A DNA stretch of 64,000 nucleotides, taken from contig DASYAG010000111.1 in NCBI GenBank assembly GCA_036501485.1, positions 11,204-75,203 of the forward strand, given 5' to 3'. The notes beneath the pieces were generated by a model. The model worked only from the letters and a program-made list of their open reading frames with translations, was not told where the DNA came from and made no database searches. Positions 44,256-51,911 of the stretch are shown here, one piece after another; the first letter of the stretch is position 1; each line of letters starts with the position of its first letter. Both the position numbers and the translations under genes were made by a program. The DNA is from PALSA-607 sp036501485 (GTDB lineage: Bacteria; Actinomycetota; Actinomycetes; Acidothermales; Acidothermaceae).

Positions 44256-44828
44256 GTGGCTATCACCGGGGACACCGCGAGCACTGGGGGTACCGAGCAG
44301 TCACGTCGTTCGCGTATTCAGCAACGCCTACGCACAATGCCCCTTTGGTCCTACTTCTTGTTCTGTGCACTGGTTTACGCCGCCTTCCAATTGATTAACC
44401 GAAGGCCGGTCGAAGCACTCGTGTCAGGCGTCATTTACGCAGCCGCGATGACAGTCATCATGCGAGTTACCCGCCACCGTGACATGGGCGCTGCGGGCGG
44501 TCGGCCGCTCTCCGACGTGGCACGCCTCGAACAATCTCTTCGCAAGAAGGGGGAGCTGCCCACCGATTTCAGCGATCGAGTGGCGCTGCAAGGGTTGATC
44601 GCACGGAAACGCCGACAAGCTAAGTTTGCCGTAATCTTCGCGCCGATCGTCTTCGGCTGTATGACTGTTCTCGGCGTCGTCGTGGGCGTGACCGGTGGGT
44701 CATGGTGGTTTGTGCCTATCTTCGCAGCGGTCACCGTGCTCAGCCTCTGGGGTCCTGTTCGCACACAACGCCGGCTCGACGAAAAGGAGTCGAGCCTCAA
44801 CGCAGCTCTCAGCACGCAGCCGCACTGA
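44256..44828 (+). CDS. Four-helix membrane protein of unknown function
   Basis: The 190-residue protein starts at GTG 44256. Hydrophobic segments are LWSYFLFCALVYAAFQLI, VSGVIYAAAMTVIMRV, AKFAVIFAPIVFGCMTVLGVVVG and WWFVPIFAAVTVLSLWG. A soluble loop between helices two and three (DVARLEQSLRKKGELPTDFSDR) is charged. I do not recognise a family. The gene converges on metB (5-bp gap). Confidence 0.7.
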   Translation: MAITGDTASTGGTEQSRRSRIQQRLRTMPLWSYFLFCALVYAAFQLINRRPVEALVSGVIYAAAMTVIMRVTRHRDMGAAGGRPLSDVARLEQSLRKKGELPTDFSDRVALQGLIARKRRQAKFAVIFAPIVFGCMTVLGVVVGVTGGSWWFVPIFAAVTVLSLWGPVRTQRRLDEKESSLNAALSTQPH

Positions 44829-44833
44829 GAAAG

Positions 44834-45991
44834 CTAGCCGAGGGCCTGCTCGAGATCGGCCAGCAGGTCGTCGATGTTTTCAATGCCGACCGACAACCTC
44901 ACGAGGTCGTCAGGTACCTCAAGGGGACTGCCCACGACACTGGCATGCGTCATCCGACCCGGATGTTCGATCAGCGACTCGACGCCCCCAAGTGACTCCG
45001 CCAACGTGAAGAGTCTCGCTCGGTTGCAGACGTCAACTGCCGCCTGCTCCCCGCCGTCCATACGAAACGACACCATGCCACCGAAATTCCGCATCTGCTT
45101 CGCGGCGATTTCGTGACCCGGGTGCGTTTCTAGTCCTGGGTAGAGCACATGCGAGATTCCCTTGTGGTGCTGCAGGAATGCCGCGATGCGAGCCGCGTTC
45201 TCGCAATGCCGATCCATGCGGACGGCGAGTGTCTTGATGCCGCGCATCACCAGCCACGAGTCGAACGGACCGGCGATAGAACCAATGGCGTTCTGGTGGA
45301 ACGCGAGTTGCTCACCCAGCTCAGCGTCGGCCGCGACCAACGCACCGCCGACGACGTCCGAGTGTCCCCCGAGGTATTTCGTCGTGGAATACACGACGAT
45401 GTCGGCGCCTAAAGCCAGCGGTTGCTGCAGATACGGCGATGCGAAGGTGTTGTCGACGACGAGCATTGCGCCGCCCTCATGCGCGATCTCCGCGACCGCC
45501 GCGATGTCGGCAATGCCCAGCAACGGGTTGCTCGGTGTCTCGCACCACACGACCTTGGTCTTTGGCGTCATCGCGCCGACGAGCCAGTCGAGGTCGGACA
45601 GATCGACCGACGTATGCACGACGTCCCACTTGCCGAATACCTTGTCGACCAGCCGGAACGTGCCGCCATACGCATCGCCCGGCACGACGACATGGTCATG
45701 CGGCGCGCACAACGTCCGCAGGATGCAGTCCTCGGCCGCCAATCCGCTCGAGAACGCCAACCCGCGGGCACCGCCGTCGAGGTCCGCCAGGCAAGTTTCT
45801 AGGGCCGACCGCGTCGGGTTGCCCGACCGGCTGTACTCCCACCCGTCGCGCGGCTTGCCCACCGCGTCTTGGTGGAAGGTCGAAACCTGGAAGATAGGCG
45901 GGACGACGGCCCCGGTCCGTGGGTCGGAGGGCTGGCCGGCGTGAATGGCTCGGGTCTCAAAGCTCTCCGCGTCGGCGTGGTGGTCTGTCAT
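44834..45991 (-). CDS. metB: Cystathionine gamma-synthase
   Basis: This Cys/Met-metabolism PLP enzyme joins an activated homoserine to cysteine, giving cystathionine. The 385-residue protein has FETRAIHAGQPSDPRTGAVV, YSRSGNPTRSALETCLADLDGG, LLVVDNTFASPYLQQPL and the PLP lysine in YSTTKYLGGHSDVVGG, with the C-terminal SLGGVESLIEHPGRMTHAS. Gamma-lyase activity cannot be excluded from sequence alone; the synteny with actinobacterial metB supports the synthase. ATG 45991 is preferred to the codon at 46012. Confidence 0.93.
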   Translation of the reverse strand: MTDHHADAESFETRAIHAGQPSDPRTGAVVPPIFQVSTFHQDAVGKPRDGWEYSRSGNPTRSALETCLADLDGGARGLAFSSGLAAEDCILRTLCAPHDHVVVPGDAYGGTFRLVDKVFGKWDVVHTSVDLSDLDWLVGAMTPKTKVVWCETPSNPLLGIADIAAVAEIAHEGGAMLVVDNTFASPYLQQPLALGADIVVYSTTKYLGGHSDVVGGALVAADAELGEQLAFHQNAIGSIAGPFDSWLVMRGIKTLAVRMDRHCENAARIAAFLQHHKGISHVLYPGLETHPGHEIAAKQMRNFGGMVSFRMDGGEQAAVDVCNRARLFTLAESLGGVESLIEHPGRMTHASVVGSPLEVPDDLVRLSVGIENIDDLLADLEQALG

Positions 45992-46072
45992 GAAGCCGAG
46001 GCTATCTCGCAACCACTAAGTTGGCGCGCAAAGCTGTCCGTTGAGGTTTCCGTAGTGGTTGAGGAGGACGCA

Positions 46073-46771
46073 GTGGCCTGGCGCGAACGACCCACCGCGG
46101 CTGCTGCGCTCGCCGATGCCCGCGAGCTGATCTTCCGGCCCAAGTTCCGGCGTGCGATCGTCTCGGCCCTCGTGTTCGTCGCGGCTGCCATTGCTGGCGC
46201 GTACGACAACGGCGTCAAGGCCACGCACGAGGTCAACCACGTACCTGTCGCAGACGACACCCGCCGAATCTTTGCGCTGGTGGCGATCGGCGTTTGCCTT
46301 GTCGCGGGCATCATCACCGTGCAACTGGTCGCGAACGAACTCGCGCGGCTGGCCCGGCACCGCGGGAGTCCGGCTGCGGCGTCCGCGATCCGACTCGGCA
46401 TCCAGGTCATCGGCTACCTGGCGATTCTCGTCACGGTGCTTGGACTATTCGCTGTCAAGATCGAGAGCGTCTTGCTGTCGGGCGCGATCGTCAGCGTTGT
46501 GCTCGGACTCGCGGCGCAGCAGTCGTTAGGAAACGCGTTCGCGGGCATCGTGTTGCTGATCTCGCGACCGTTCAAGGTCGGCGACTACATCACGCTGCGG
46601 GCCGGCGCGCTCGGCGGCCAGTACGACGGCCGGATCACCGCGATCAACTTGATGTTCACCACTATGCAGACCGCGGACGGGCCGATTTCGTTTCCGAATG
46701 CAGCAGTCCTCTCGTCTGCGACCGGCGTTCGCGACGACCCGACCGGAAACTCGCCACTCATATCCGGCTAG
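46073..46771 (+). CDS. Short MscS-family mechanosensitive channel
   Basis: The 232-residue protein starts at GTG 46073 behind GAGGAGG. It has three to four membrane helices and the pore/beta-domain hallmark VLGLAAQQSLGNAFAGIVLL followed by SRPFKVGDYITLRAG. The typical C-terminal alpha/beta cage is missing: the protein ends soon after ISFPNAAVLSSATG. This may be a naturally short MscS relative. It should relieve osmotic stress. It is divergent from metB and convergent with the acetyltransferase 6 bp away. Confidence 0.85.
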   Translation: MAWRERPTAAAALADARELIFRPKFRRAIVSALVFVAAAIAGAYDNGVKATHEVNHVPVADDTRRIFALVAIGVCLVAGIITVQLVANELARLARHRGSPAAASAIRLGIQVIGYLAILVTVLGLFAVKIESVLLSGAIVSVVLGLAAQQSLGNAFAGIVLLISRPFKVGDYITLRAGALGGQYDGRITAINLMFTTMQTADGPISFPNAAVLSSATGVRDDPTGNSPLISG

Positions 46772-46777
46772 TCGCAT

Positions 46778-47368
46778 CTATCGGGTAACGACGTAGATGT
46801 ACGACGGACCTGCGTCGCTCGGATCCGGCGATTCCAGCAGCCCGGCCCATCTTCGTTCGAAGCCGACCCGCTCGAGCGCACGCCACGATGCGCGGTTGGC
46901 TTGTTGCATCGCCACGACGACACTGTTGACGTCCGGATAGCGACTGAACGTGTCGACGAGTAGTTGGCGGATCGCCTCGCTACCCACTCGGCGTCCGGTC
47001 GCCTCGAGCACGCCGATCGCGTAGTCGAATCCAACGGCCGAACTGTTATCGCCGATCACCGAGAGCGCTGCAGACCACGACGGGTTGTCGCTGATCCGAT
47101 ACCGCTGGATGAACCCGATCGGCTCGCCATCGGTCTCGATCACGAAGAGTTCCGTCGGGTCAATGCCGTCGATGCACGGACCGTATTCGGCCTCAACGGC
47201 CTCGCCCGCCGGGGTATCGCCATGCAGCCATGGGAACCAGGCCCCGACGTGCGGGGCGCGCAGCCAGGTCGCGAGCGCGGGGAAGTCGTCGCGACTCATC
47301 GGCCGCAAAGCGACTGACGGAGGCCCGCCGGAATCCGGGCCGACGGCCCCAACCTGACCGGACATCAC
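46778..47368 (-). CDS. GNAT acetyltransferase, AAC(6')-Ib-like
   Basis: The 196-residue enzyme has a pattern like aminoglycoside 6'-N-acetyltransferases: LATWLRAPHVGAWFP, EAEYGPCIDGIDPTELFVIETDGEPIGFIQRYRI, then GFDYAIGVLEATGRRVGSEAIRQLL for acetyl-CoA binding and MQQANRASWRALERVGFERR. It is a chromosomal single gene with no cassette or mobile context, so resistance is unproven; the same fold also acetylates siderophore precursors. It starts at ATG 47368 or the next codon. Confidence 0.85.
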   Translation of the reverse strand: MMSGQVGAVGPDSGGPPSVALRPMSRDDFPALATWLRAPHVGAWFPWLHGDTPAGEAVEAEYGPCIDGIDPTELFVIETDGEPIGFIQRYRISDNPSWSAALSVIGDNSSAVGFDYAIGVLEATGRRVGSEAIRQLLVDTFSRYPDVNSVVVAMQQANRASWRALERVGFERRWAGLLESPDPSDAGPSYIYVVTR

Positions 47369-47475
47369 AGCAGCATCGATTCCATATAGTCGCAGCGGGC
47401 ACTTGGCGGACGTTCAGGAAACTCCCAGACTTCAGCGTAACGATGCTCATCTACCGCCATTTTGCCGCCGATCTG

Positions 47476-47505
47476 CTTTAAGCACCGCCGCTTTAAGCAC
47501 CGCCG
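47476..47505. repeat. Exact 15-bp tandem duplication upstream of the response regulator
   Basis: CTTTAAGCACCGCCG occurs at 47476-47490 and again at 47491-47505, ending 16 bp before the ATG at 47522. It lies where the ribosome-binding region or promoter would be and is another member of the gene-end duplication pattern in this window. Confidence 0.9.
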
Positions 47506-47521
47506 ACCGATTGGACTCGAC

Positions 47522-48256
47522 ATGCCGAGCTTGGCCGCCGTCCCCACGATTGTGGGAGCTGCAGGTCCTGCGCGGCTGCTCGTCGTTGACGACGAGCCGA
47601 ATATCCTCGAGCTCCTCGCCGCGACCCTGCGCTTCAGCGGTTTCGAGGTCGCGAGCGCGTCGACCGGGCACGAGGCACTCGAAATGACCCAAGCCTTCAA
47701 GCCCGACCTCATCGTTCTCGACGTCATGATGCCGGGCATCGACGGATTCGACGTCGCGAAGCGATTGCGCGCCGGCGGCCTCCGAACGCCGGTGCTGTTC
47801 CTGACCGCGCGCGACAGCGACGAGGACAAGGTCACCGGGCTGACGATCGGCGGCGACGACTACGTCACGAAGCCGTTCAGCCTCGAAGAGGTGATCGCGC
47901 GCATTCGTAGCATCCTGCGACGGACGAAGGGCCTGGACGGCGATGCTGGCGCGTCCATTCTCAGCCTTGGCGACATCACTCTCGACGAGGACAGCTACGA
48001 GGTCCTGAAGGCCGATCAGCCGATCGAGTTGTCCGCGACCGAGTTCAAGCTGCTGCGCTATTTCCTGCACAACCCGGGCCGAGTTCTGTCGAAGACGCAG
48101 ATCCTCGAGCACGTGTGGTCGTATGACTTCGGCGGCGATGCCAATATCGTCGAGACGTACGTGTCCCATCTGCGCCGCAAGATCGACACGACGCAGCCAC
48201 GGTTGCTGCACACGTTGCGCGGAATGGGCTACGCGTTGCGCGTGCCGCGCACATGA
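47522..48256 (+). CDS. OmpR/PhoB-family response regulator
   Basis: The 244-residue regulator has a receiver domain with Asp67 in LIVLDVMMPGIDGFDVAKRL, the DD pair in LLVVDDEPNI and Lys in DDYVTKPFSLEEV. The winged-helix DNA-binding domain follows (IELSATEFKLLRYFLHNPG, TYVSHLRRKIDTTQPRLLHTLRGMGYAL). The overall pattern is like TrcR/TcrX/MprA-type actinobacterial regulators. ATG 47522 is chosen; the upstream frame contains the 15-bp duplication. Its last eight codons, stop included, are repeated in tandem six more times downstream, before the cognate kinase gene. Confidence 0.95.
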   Translation: MPSLAAVPTIVGAAGPARLLVVDDEPNILELLAATLRFSGFEVASASTGHEALEMTQAFKPDLIVLDVMMPGIDGFDVAKRLRAGGLRTPVLFLTARDSDEDKVTGLTIGGDDYVTKPFSLEEVIARIRSILRRTKGLDGDAGASILSLGDITLDEDSYEVLKADQPIELSATEFKLLRYFLHNPGRVLSKTQILEHVWSYDFGGDANIVETYVSHLRRKIDTTQPRLLHTLRGMGYALRVPRT

Positions 48257-48418
48257 AGCGCGTTGCGCGTGCCGCGCACATGAAGCGGGTTGCGGGTGCC
48301 CCGCACATGAAGCGGGTTGCGCGTGCCGCGCACATGAAGCGCGTTGCGCGTGCCCCGCACATGAAGTGTGACGCGGGTGCCCCGCACATGAAGTGTGACG
48401 CGGGTGCCGCGAGTGTGA
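48233..48418. repeat. 27-bp tandem array derived from the regulator 3' end (seven copies)
   Basis: The parent copy is the end of the regulator gene (48233-48256). Six further 27-bp units follow at 48257, 48284, 48311, 48338, 48365 and 48392, ending at 48418. Units 1-4 differ by one to three bases; the last two have diverged more at their 5' ends. Units up to the fifth added copy contain CACATGA, i.e. an ATG overlapping the stop TGA; the last unit ends GAGTGTGA. The spacing is a multiple of three. Confidence 0.95.
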
Positions 48419-48435
48419 ACGACGAGGCAGTGTGA
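48253..48435 (+). CDS. Repeat-encoded 60-residue frame bridging the two-component genes
   Basis: The frame starts at an ATG overlapping the regulator stop (ATGA, 48253-48256) and ends at a TGA overlapping the kinase GTG start (GTGA, 48432-48435). It encodes six nine-residue repeats, four of MKRVA(R/G)A(A/P)H type and two MKCDAGA(P/A)(H/S), then VNDEAV, and is strongly basic at its N terminus. Whether the peptide has a function is unknown. The arrangement could carry ribosomes from the regulator to the kinase by termination-reinitiation. It may instead be a passive result of repeat expansion; the two explanations are not mutually exclusive. Confidence 0.45.
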   Translation: MKRVARAAHMKRVAGAPHMKRVARAAHMKRVARAPHMKCDAGAPHMKCDAGAASVNDEAV

Positions 48436-50084
48436 CGGGTGTGAGCGACTCCGTATCCCCGGCCGAGACGCTGGCTGGTCCACGTAAGACTCGTGTACCG
48501 AAGTGGGTCCGTGCTGTCGCAACGCGCTCACGGCACGTCCCGTTGCGTGTCAGGCTGGTGCTGCTCACCTGCGCCTTGGTGACGGGTGCGTTGATCTCAA
48601 CAGGATTCGCGGCTACCGACCTGCTCCGGAACTCGTTGATGAATCGCGTCGACAGCCAGCTCGTCAGTGCGAGTCAGACGCTGACCAACGAGGTGCCGCG
48701 CCGACTTGGTGGAAGCCGAGGGCCTGCCGTCCCTGGGGGCACCGCTCCAGCCGCGAATGGTGAGCCAGGCGGCGCCCCGCTGACTGGTGAATCGGCGGCG
48801 GCGTGCGCCACGACGAACACGGCCGCGTCGGCCACTGACACGCGGCCCCGGCTGCCTAGCCCCTACTACGTTCAGACCAGCGACACCGCCGGTAACCCAA
48901 CCGGATACAGCAGCATTCCGCTGGACCAGACCGACTGCGGCCCAGCCGTCCCGACGCTTGATATCGCCGCAGTGAAAGCGCACCTCGGCAAGCCCTTCAC
49001 GGTGTCGTCGCGATCCGGCAGCGGCCGGTGGCGCGTCGTAGTCTCCGTAATGTCCAGCGGGAACGGCAGCGTCGCCGTTGCAACCCCCCTGAACAGCGTC
49101 GACAGCACACTTCAGCAACTCATCGAGTTTGACGTCATCATCGGCGCGGCGGTTCTGATCGTTCTTGCTGGCCTGAGCTACATCGCCGTGCGACGCAGCC
49201 TTCGCCCACTCGTGGACGTCGAGCACACCGCTGCCGCGATCGCGGCTGGCGACCTGACACAACGAGTGCCGCAGACCGATCCACGCACCGAGGTTGGCCG
49301 GCTCGCCGGCGCATTGAACGGCATGCTTAGCCAAATCGAATCCGCGTTTCGTGCGCGTGAGGCATCCGAACAAGAAGCGCGGACGTCGGAAACCCGCATG
49401 CGCCGCTTCATCACCGACGCCAGCCACGAACTGCGGACACCACTGACATCCATTCGCGGATTCGCGGAGCTGTACCGCATGGGCGCCGTCCCCGAAGAAT
49501 CGGACGTCGACCGGGTGATGACGCGCATCGAGAGCGAGTCGACCCGCATGGGGTTGCTCGTCGACGACCTGCTGCTGCTGGCGCGCCTCGACCAGCAGCG
49601 GCCGCTCGAGCGCGAACTCGTTGACCTCGAAACGATCGCCTCCGATGCCGTGCATGACGCACAGGCGGTGGCGCCGGGCCGCGACGTTCAACTGCAACTG
49701 TCGACGCACGAACCGGTACTCGTCGTCGGGGATGACGCGCGACTGCGTCAAGTGGTCGGCAATCTGGTTACGAATGCCCTGACGCACACGCCAGAGTCTG
49801 CCGCGGTCACCATCGGCTTGAGTATCGACGACAGCGAGGCCGAACGGTTCGCGGTGCTCGTAGTCGCCGACTCCGGACCGGGACTGAGTCCCAAAGATGC
49901 GCAGCGCATCTTCGAACGGTTCTACCGCGTCGAAGAATCGCGCACCCGAGCGAACGGCGGCAGCGGCCTCGGACTCTCGATCGTCGCAGCGCTGACCGCT
50001 GCTCACGGCGGCACGACTGACGTCGAGACGAAGTTGGGCATCGGCTCACGATTCCGCATCCGGCTGCCGCTCGCCGAAATGTGA
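48432..50084 (+). CDS. Sensor histidine kinase (HAMP, HisKA, HATPase)
   Basis: The 550-residue kinase has an N-terminal helix (VRLVLLTCALVTGALISTGFA), an extracellular domain of about 180 residues with a Gly/Pro/Ala-rich low-complexity part and two cysteines, and a second helix (DVIIGAAVLIVLAGLSYIAV). HAMP follows (RRSLRPLVDVEHTAAAIAAGDL). The H-box is RFITDASHELRTPLTSIRGF, the N-box LRQVVGNLVTNALTHTPESA and the G-boxes DSGPGLSPKD and GGSGLGLSIVAAL. GTG 48432 overlaps the stop of the repeat-encoded frame. It is the cognate kinase of the upstream OmpR-type regulator; the signal is unknown. Confidence 0.94.
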   Translation: MTGVSDSVSPAETLAGPRKTRVPKWVRAVATRSRHVPLRVRLVLLTCALVTGALISTGFAATDLLRNSLMNRVDSQLVSASQTLTNEVPRRLGGSRGPAVPGGTAPAANGEPGGAPLTGESAAACATTNTAASATDTRPRLPSPYYVQTSDTAGNPTGYSSIPLDQTDCGPAVPTLDIAAVKAHLGKPFTVSSRSGSGRWRVVVSVMSSGNGSVAVATPLNSVDSTLQQLIEFDVIIGAAVLIVLAGLSYIAVRRSLRPLVDVEHTAAAIAAGDLTQRVPQTDPRTEVGRLAGALNGMLSQIESAFRAREASEQEARTSETRMRRFITDASHELRTPLTSIRGFAELYRMGAVPEESDVDRVMTRIESESTRMGLLVDDLLLLARLDQQRPLERELVDLETIASDAVHDAQAVAPGRDVQLQLSTHEPVLVVGDDARLRQVVGNLVTNALTHTPESAAVTIGLSIDDSEAERFAVLVVADSGPGLSPKDAQRIFERFYRVEESRTRANGGSGLGLSIVAALTAAHGGTTDVETKLGIGSRFRIRLPLAEM

Positions 50085-50159
50085 CACGGTCGCCCGCAAA
50101 GTTGGCCTGCAATCTCAGGGCGAGCGCGCCGCGACGGGGCTTGACGCGCCGGACAGCAC

Positions 50160-51440
50160 TCATGCACCGAGTTGTCGGACCCTATGTCGGCTGTGTTGTT
50201 GTGGGACCTGGTCGGGGTCGATCCATAGGGGTGGGATGAACCAAGGCATTGCGTTGATCATCGTGATTTCCCAGCCTTCATGGTGCACGACGTCATGGTG
50301 ATGGCTGCATAACAGGCAGAGGTTGCAGAGCGCGGTTTCGCCGCCGTCGGCCCAGTGTTTGCAGTGATGGGCGTCGCACCAAGATGGCGGCCGGTCGCAG
50401 CCGGGGAATGCGCATCCTTGGTCGCGCGCCACCAGGGCGCGGCGCATCCCGGTGGAAACAGTGCGGGTCAGCCGGCCGATGTCGATTGGTTCGCCGTAGC
50501 TACCCAGCACGACTGGAATCACGTTGGCATCGCAGAGCAGCCGAAGAGTTGCCCCGATCGAGAGCGGGATGCCGCTATCGAGCGTCGCCGGCGCGCAGCC
50601 CACAGCCTTGGCTTGCAGACTCTCCAAGCTGGTGGTGACCGTGACGTTGGGTCGTTCCCCGCGCACCTGCGGCAGTTCCGGGGTAGCCGACTGGCAGAGC
50701 TGAACCAACGCGTCGGCATAGCGGGCACCAATGTCGCGTGGGTCGGGAATGCCGTCGGTGGCCGGGGCCGGTGCGGCCAGCGGCCCGAGCACCGCCTGCG
50801 CCAGCGCGCCGGCTTCTTTGTCGAGCTGGCCGCGCACCGACACGGTGCCGTCAGCGCGACTGGTCAACGTCAGGGACCGGGCTTCGCGAGCGGCCCGCTC
50901 TTGTTCTTGGAGGACTTCGGGAGCGAACCGGTACGTGATCTCCATCGCCCGACGAGTCACAGCGCGGTGGCCTTCTTGACGCGCGGTGTCCACCAGCATC
51001 TCCTCGACCTCACCGCTCATGACCGCCGGTACCGACGCTGGCAGCGCCTCAATTGCGGTGCACACCCCTTGGGCCGAGGCCATGGTGATCTCGCCGGCAG
51101 CGAACGCGGCTGCCGTCAGTGGTCGAGACTCCAGCGAGTGGGCCAACTGCAAACGAGCTCGGCCGTCCCAACTCGGCACGTCCGCCGCGGCCTTCAACCA
51201 CGCATGCGTCGACTTGGCTCCGAGGAGCGTACGAACCAGTGACTTCTCCGCTTGCGCGATCACAGCTACTTGCAACGAGGCGATTCGATTCTTGACCTTC
51301 TCCACGGCGATCACCAATGCCCCCAGCTCACGGATCGACATTGACCACAACCGCGCCTCCGCGAACGCATCGAGGGCAGCGTTCATCGTCGCAACAGCTT
51401 CTGCTGCGGGATGGAACTGATCGGCTGGTAACGAACTCAT
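50160..51440 (-). CDS. DUF222/HNH endonuclease protein (13E12 type)
   Basis: The 426-residue protein has an N-terminal DUF222 region (LWSMSIRELGALVIAVEKVKNRI, THAWLKAAADVPSWDGRARLQLA). At the C terminus is an HNH nuclease (GCAFPGCDRPPSWCDAHHCKHW, GGETALCNLCLLCSHHHDVVHH) with the Cys pairs of a structural zinc site. The family is amplified in many actinobacterial genomes, including the REP13E12 elements of M. tuberculosis, and is suspected of mobility, but no transposase or clear terminal repeats are seen here. Its upstream region is the repeat-rich segment 51441-51911. Confidence 0.92.
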   Translation of the reverse strand: MSSLPADQFHPAAEAVATMNAALDAFAEARLWSMSIRELGALVIAVEKVKNRIASLQVAVIAQAEKSLVRTLLGAKSTHAWLKAAADVPSWDGRARLQLAHSLESRPLTAAAFAAGEITMASAQGVCTAIEALPASVPAVMSGEVEEMLVDTARQEGHRAVTRRAMEITYRFAPEVLQEQERAAREARSLTLTSRADGTVSVRGQLDKEAGALAQAVLGPLAAPAPATDGIPDPRDIGARYADALVQLCQSATPELPQVRGERPNVTVTTSLESLQAKAVGCAPATLDSGIPLSIGATLRLLCDANVIPVVLGSYGEPIDIGRLTRTVSTGMRRALVARDQGCAFPGCDRPPSWCDAHHCKHWADGGETALCNLCLLCSHHHDVVHHEGWEITMINAMPWFIPPLWIDPDQVPQQHSRHRVRQLGA

Positions 51441-51683
51441 GCAGCGAACCTACCGACCGGCGCTGACATAAAACGCAGGCCAACGAGGAATTGTGCGCAA
51501 CGGCAACTGCCTGTGGGGAAAGGGAAGATGCACGATCGCGCGCAGGATCCGGCGCATGTATGCGATCGAGACGCATCGGCGCGCGCGACGCGGGCGGCCC
51601 GCAGGTACGGCCGTGCACGTCGCGCACGGGCGCACGCGCGTCGCGCGCGCGCGGGCACAGGCACGGGCACGGGCATGCACGTA

Positions 51684-51820
51684 GGTGCACGTCACGCGCG
51701 CAGGTGCACGTCACGCGCAGGTGCACGTCACGCGCGGGCGCGCGGCCAGATGCGCCCGTCACGCGCGCAGGCGCACGTCACGCGCGCAGGTGTACGTCAC
51801 GCGCGCAGGTGCACGTCACA
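51684..51820. repeat. About seven 19-bp iteron-like direct repeats
   Basis: Copies begin at 51684, 51703, 51720, 51751, 51770, 51789 and 51808, with consensus GGTGCACGTCACGCGCGCA. The spacing is 19 bp for most; the second copy is 17 bp and a degenerate stretch follows the third. Each contains GTGCAC and CGTCACG. They lie upstream of the HNH gene on the opposite side from any plasmid-like replication gene, so an origin is unlikely. Confidence 0.85.
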
Positions 51821-51824
51821 GGTC

Positions 51825-51865
51825 TGCGCGCGCGCGTGCGTGTGTGCGTGCGTGTGCGCGCGTGC
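51825..51865. other. 41-bp perfect alternating pyrimidine-purine tract
   Basis: Every base from 51825 to 51865 alternates pyrimidine and purine, made only of TG/CG/TG dinucleotides. Such tracts are the classical Z-DNA-forming sequence under negative supercoiling and are also prone to slippage. Confidence 0.85.
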
Positions 51866-51890
51866 TCGCGTATGTCTGGCACGCGCATCC

Positions 51891-51911
51891 AGTGCACAGT
51901 GCACAGTGCAC
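51891..51911. repeat. Triple AGTGCAC repeat abutting the aldo/keto reductase stop
   Basis: AGTGCAC is repeated exactly at 51891, 51898 and 51905 and ends one base before the stop codon of the minus-strand aldo/keto reductase gene (51912-51914). It is another tandem repeat set directly against a gene end. Confidence 0.85.

Larger units (their letters stand above)
51441..51911. repeat. Non-coding, repeat-rich and Z-DNA-prone spacer
   Basis: The 471 bp between the aldo/keto reductase stop and the HNH gene start carry no credible gene. Long frames here are driven by CG/GT repetition. From about 51570 the sequence is dominated by alternating purine-pyrimidine runs. Three sub-elements are listed separately: the 19-bp direct repeats, the 41-bp alternating tract and the triple 7-bp repeat. 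Confidence 0.8.

Noticed and set aside
46778..47368. Acquired aminoglycoside-resistance cassette
   Set aside because: The protein is AAC(6')-like, but there is no integrase, attC-like site, insertion sequence or composition change; it looks like a resident GNAT gene.
50160..51440. Complete mobile element around the DUF222/HNH gene
   Set aside because: I found no flanking inverted repeats, target duplications or tRNA gene; only the gene itself and an upstream repeat region are present.
51684..51820. Plasmid or phage replication origin with iterons
   Set aside because: The repeats are iteron-like in spacing, but there is no replication initiator gene or AT-rich unwinding region nearby.
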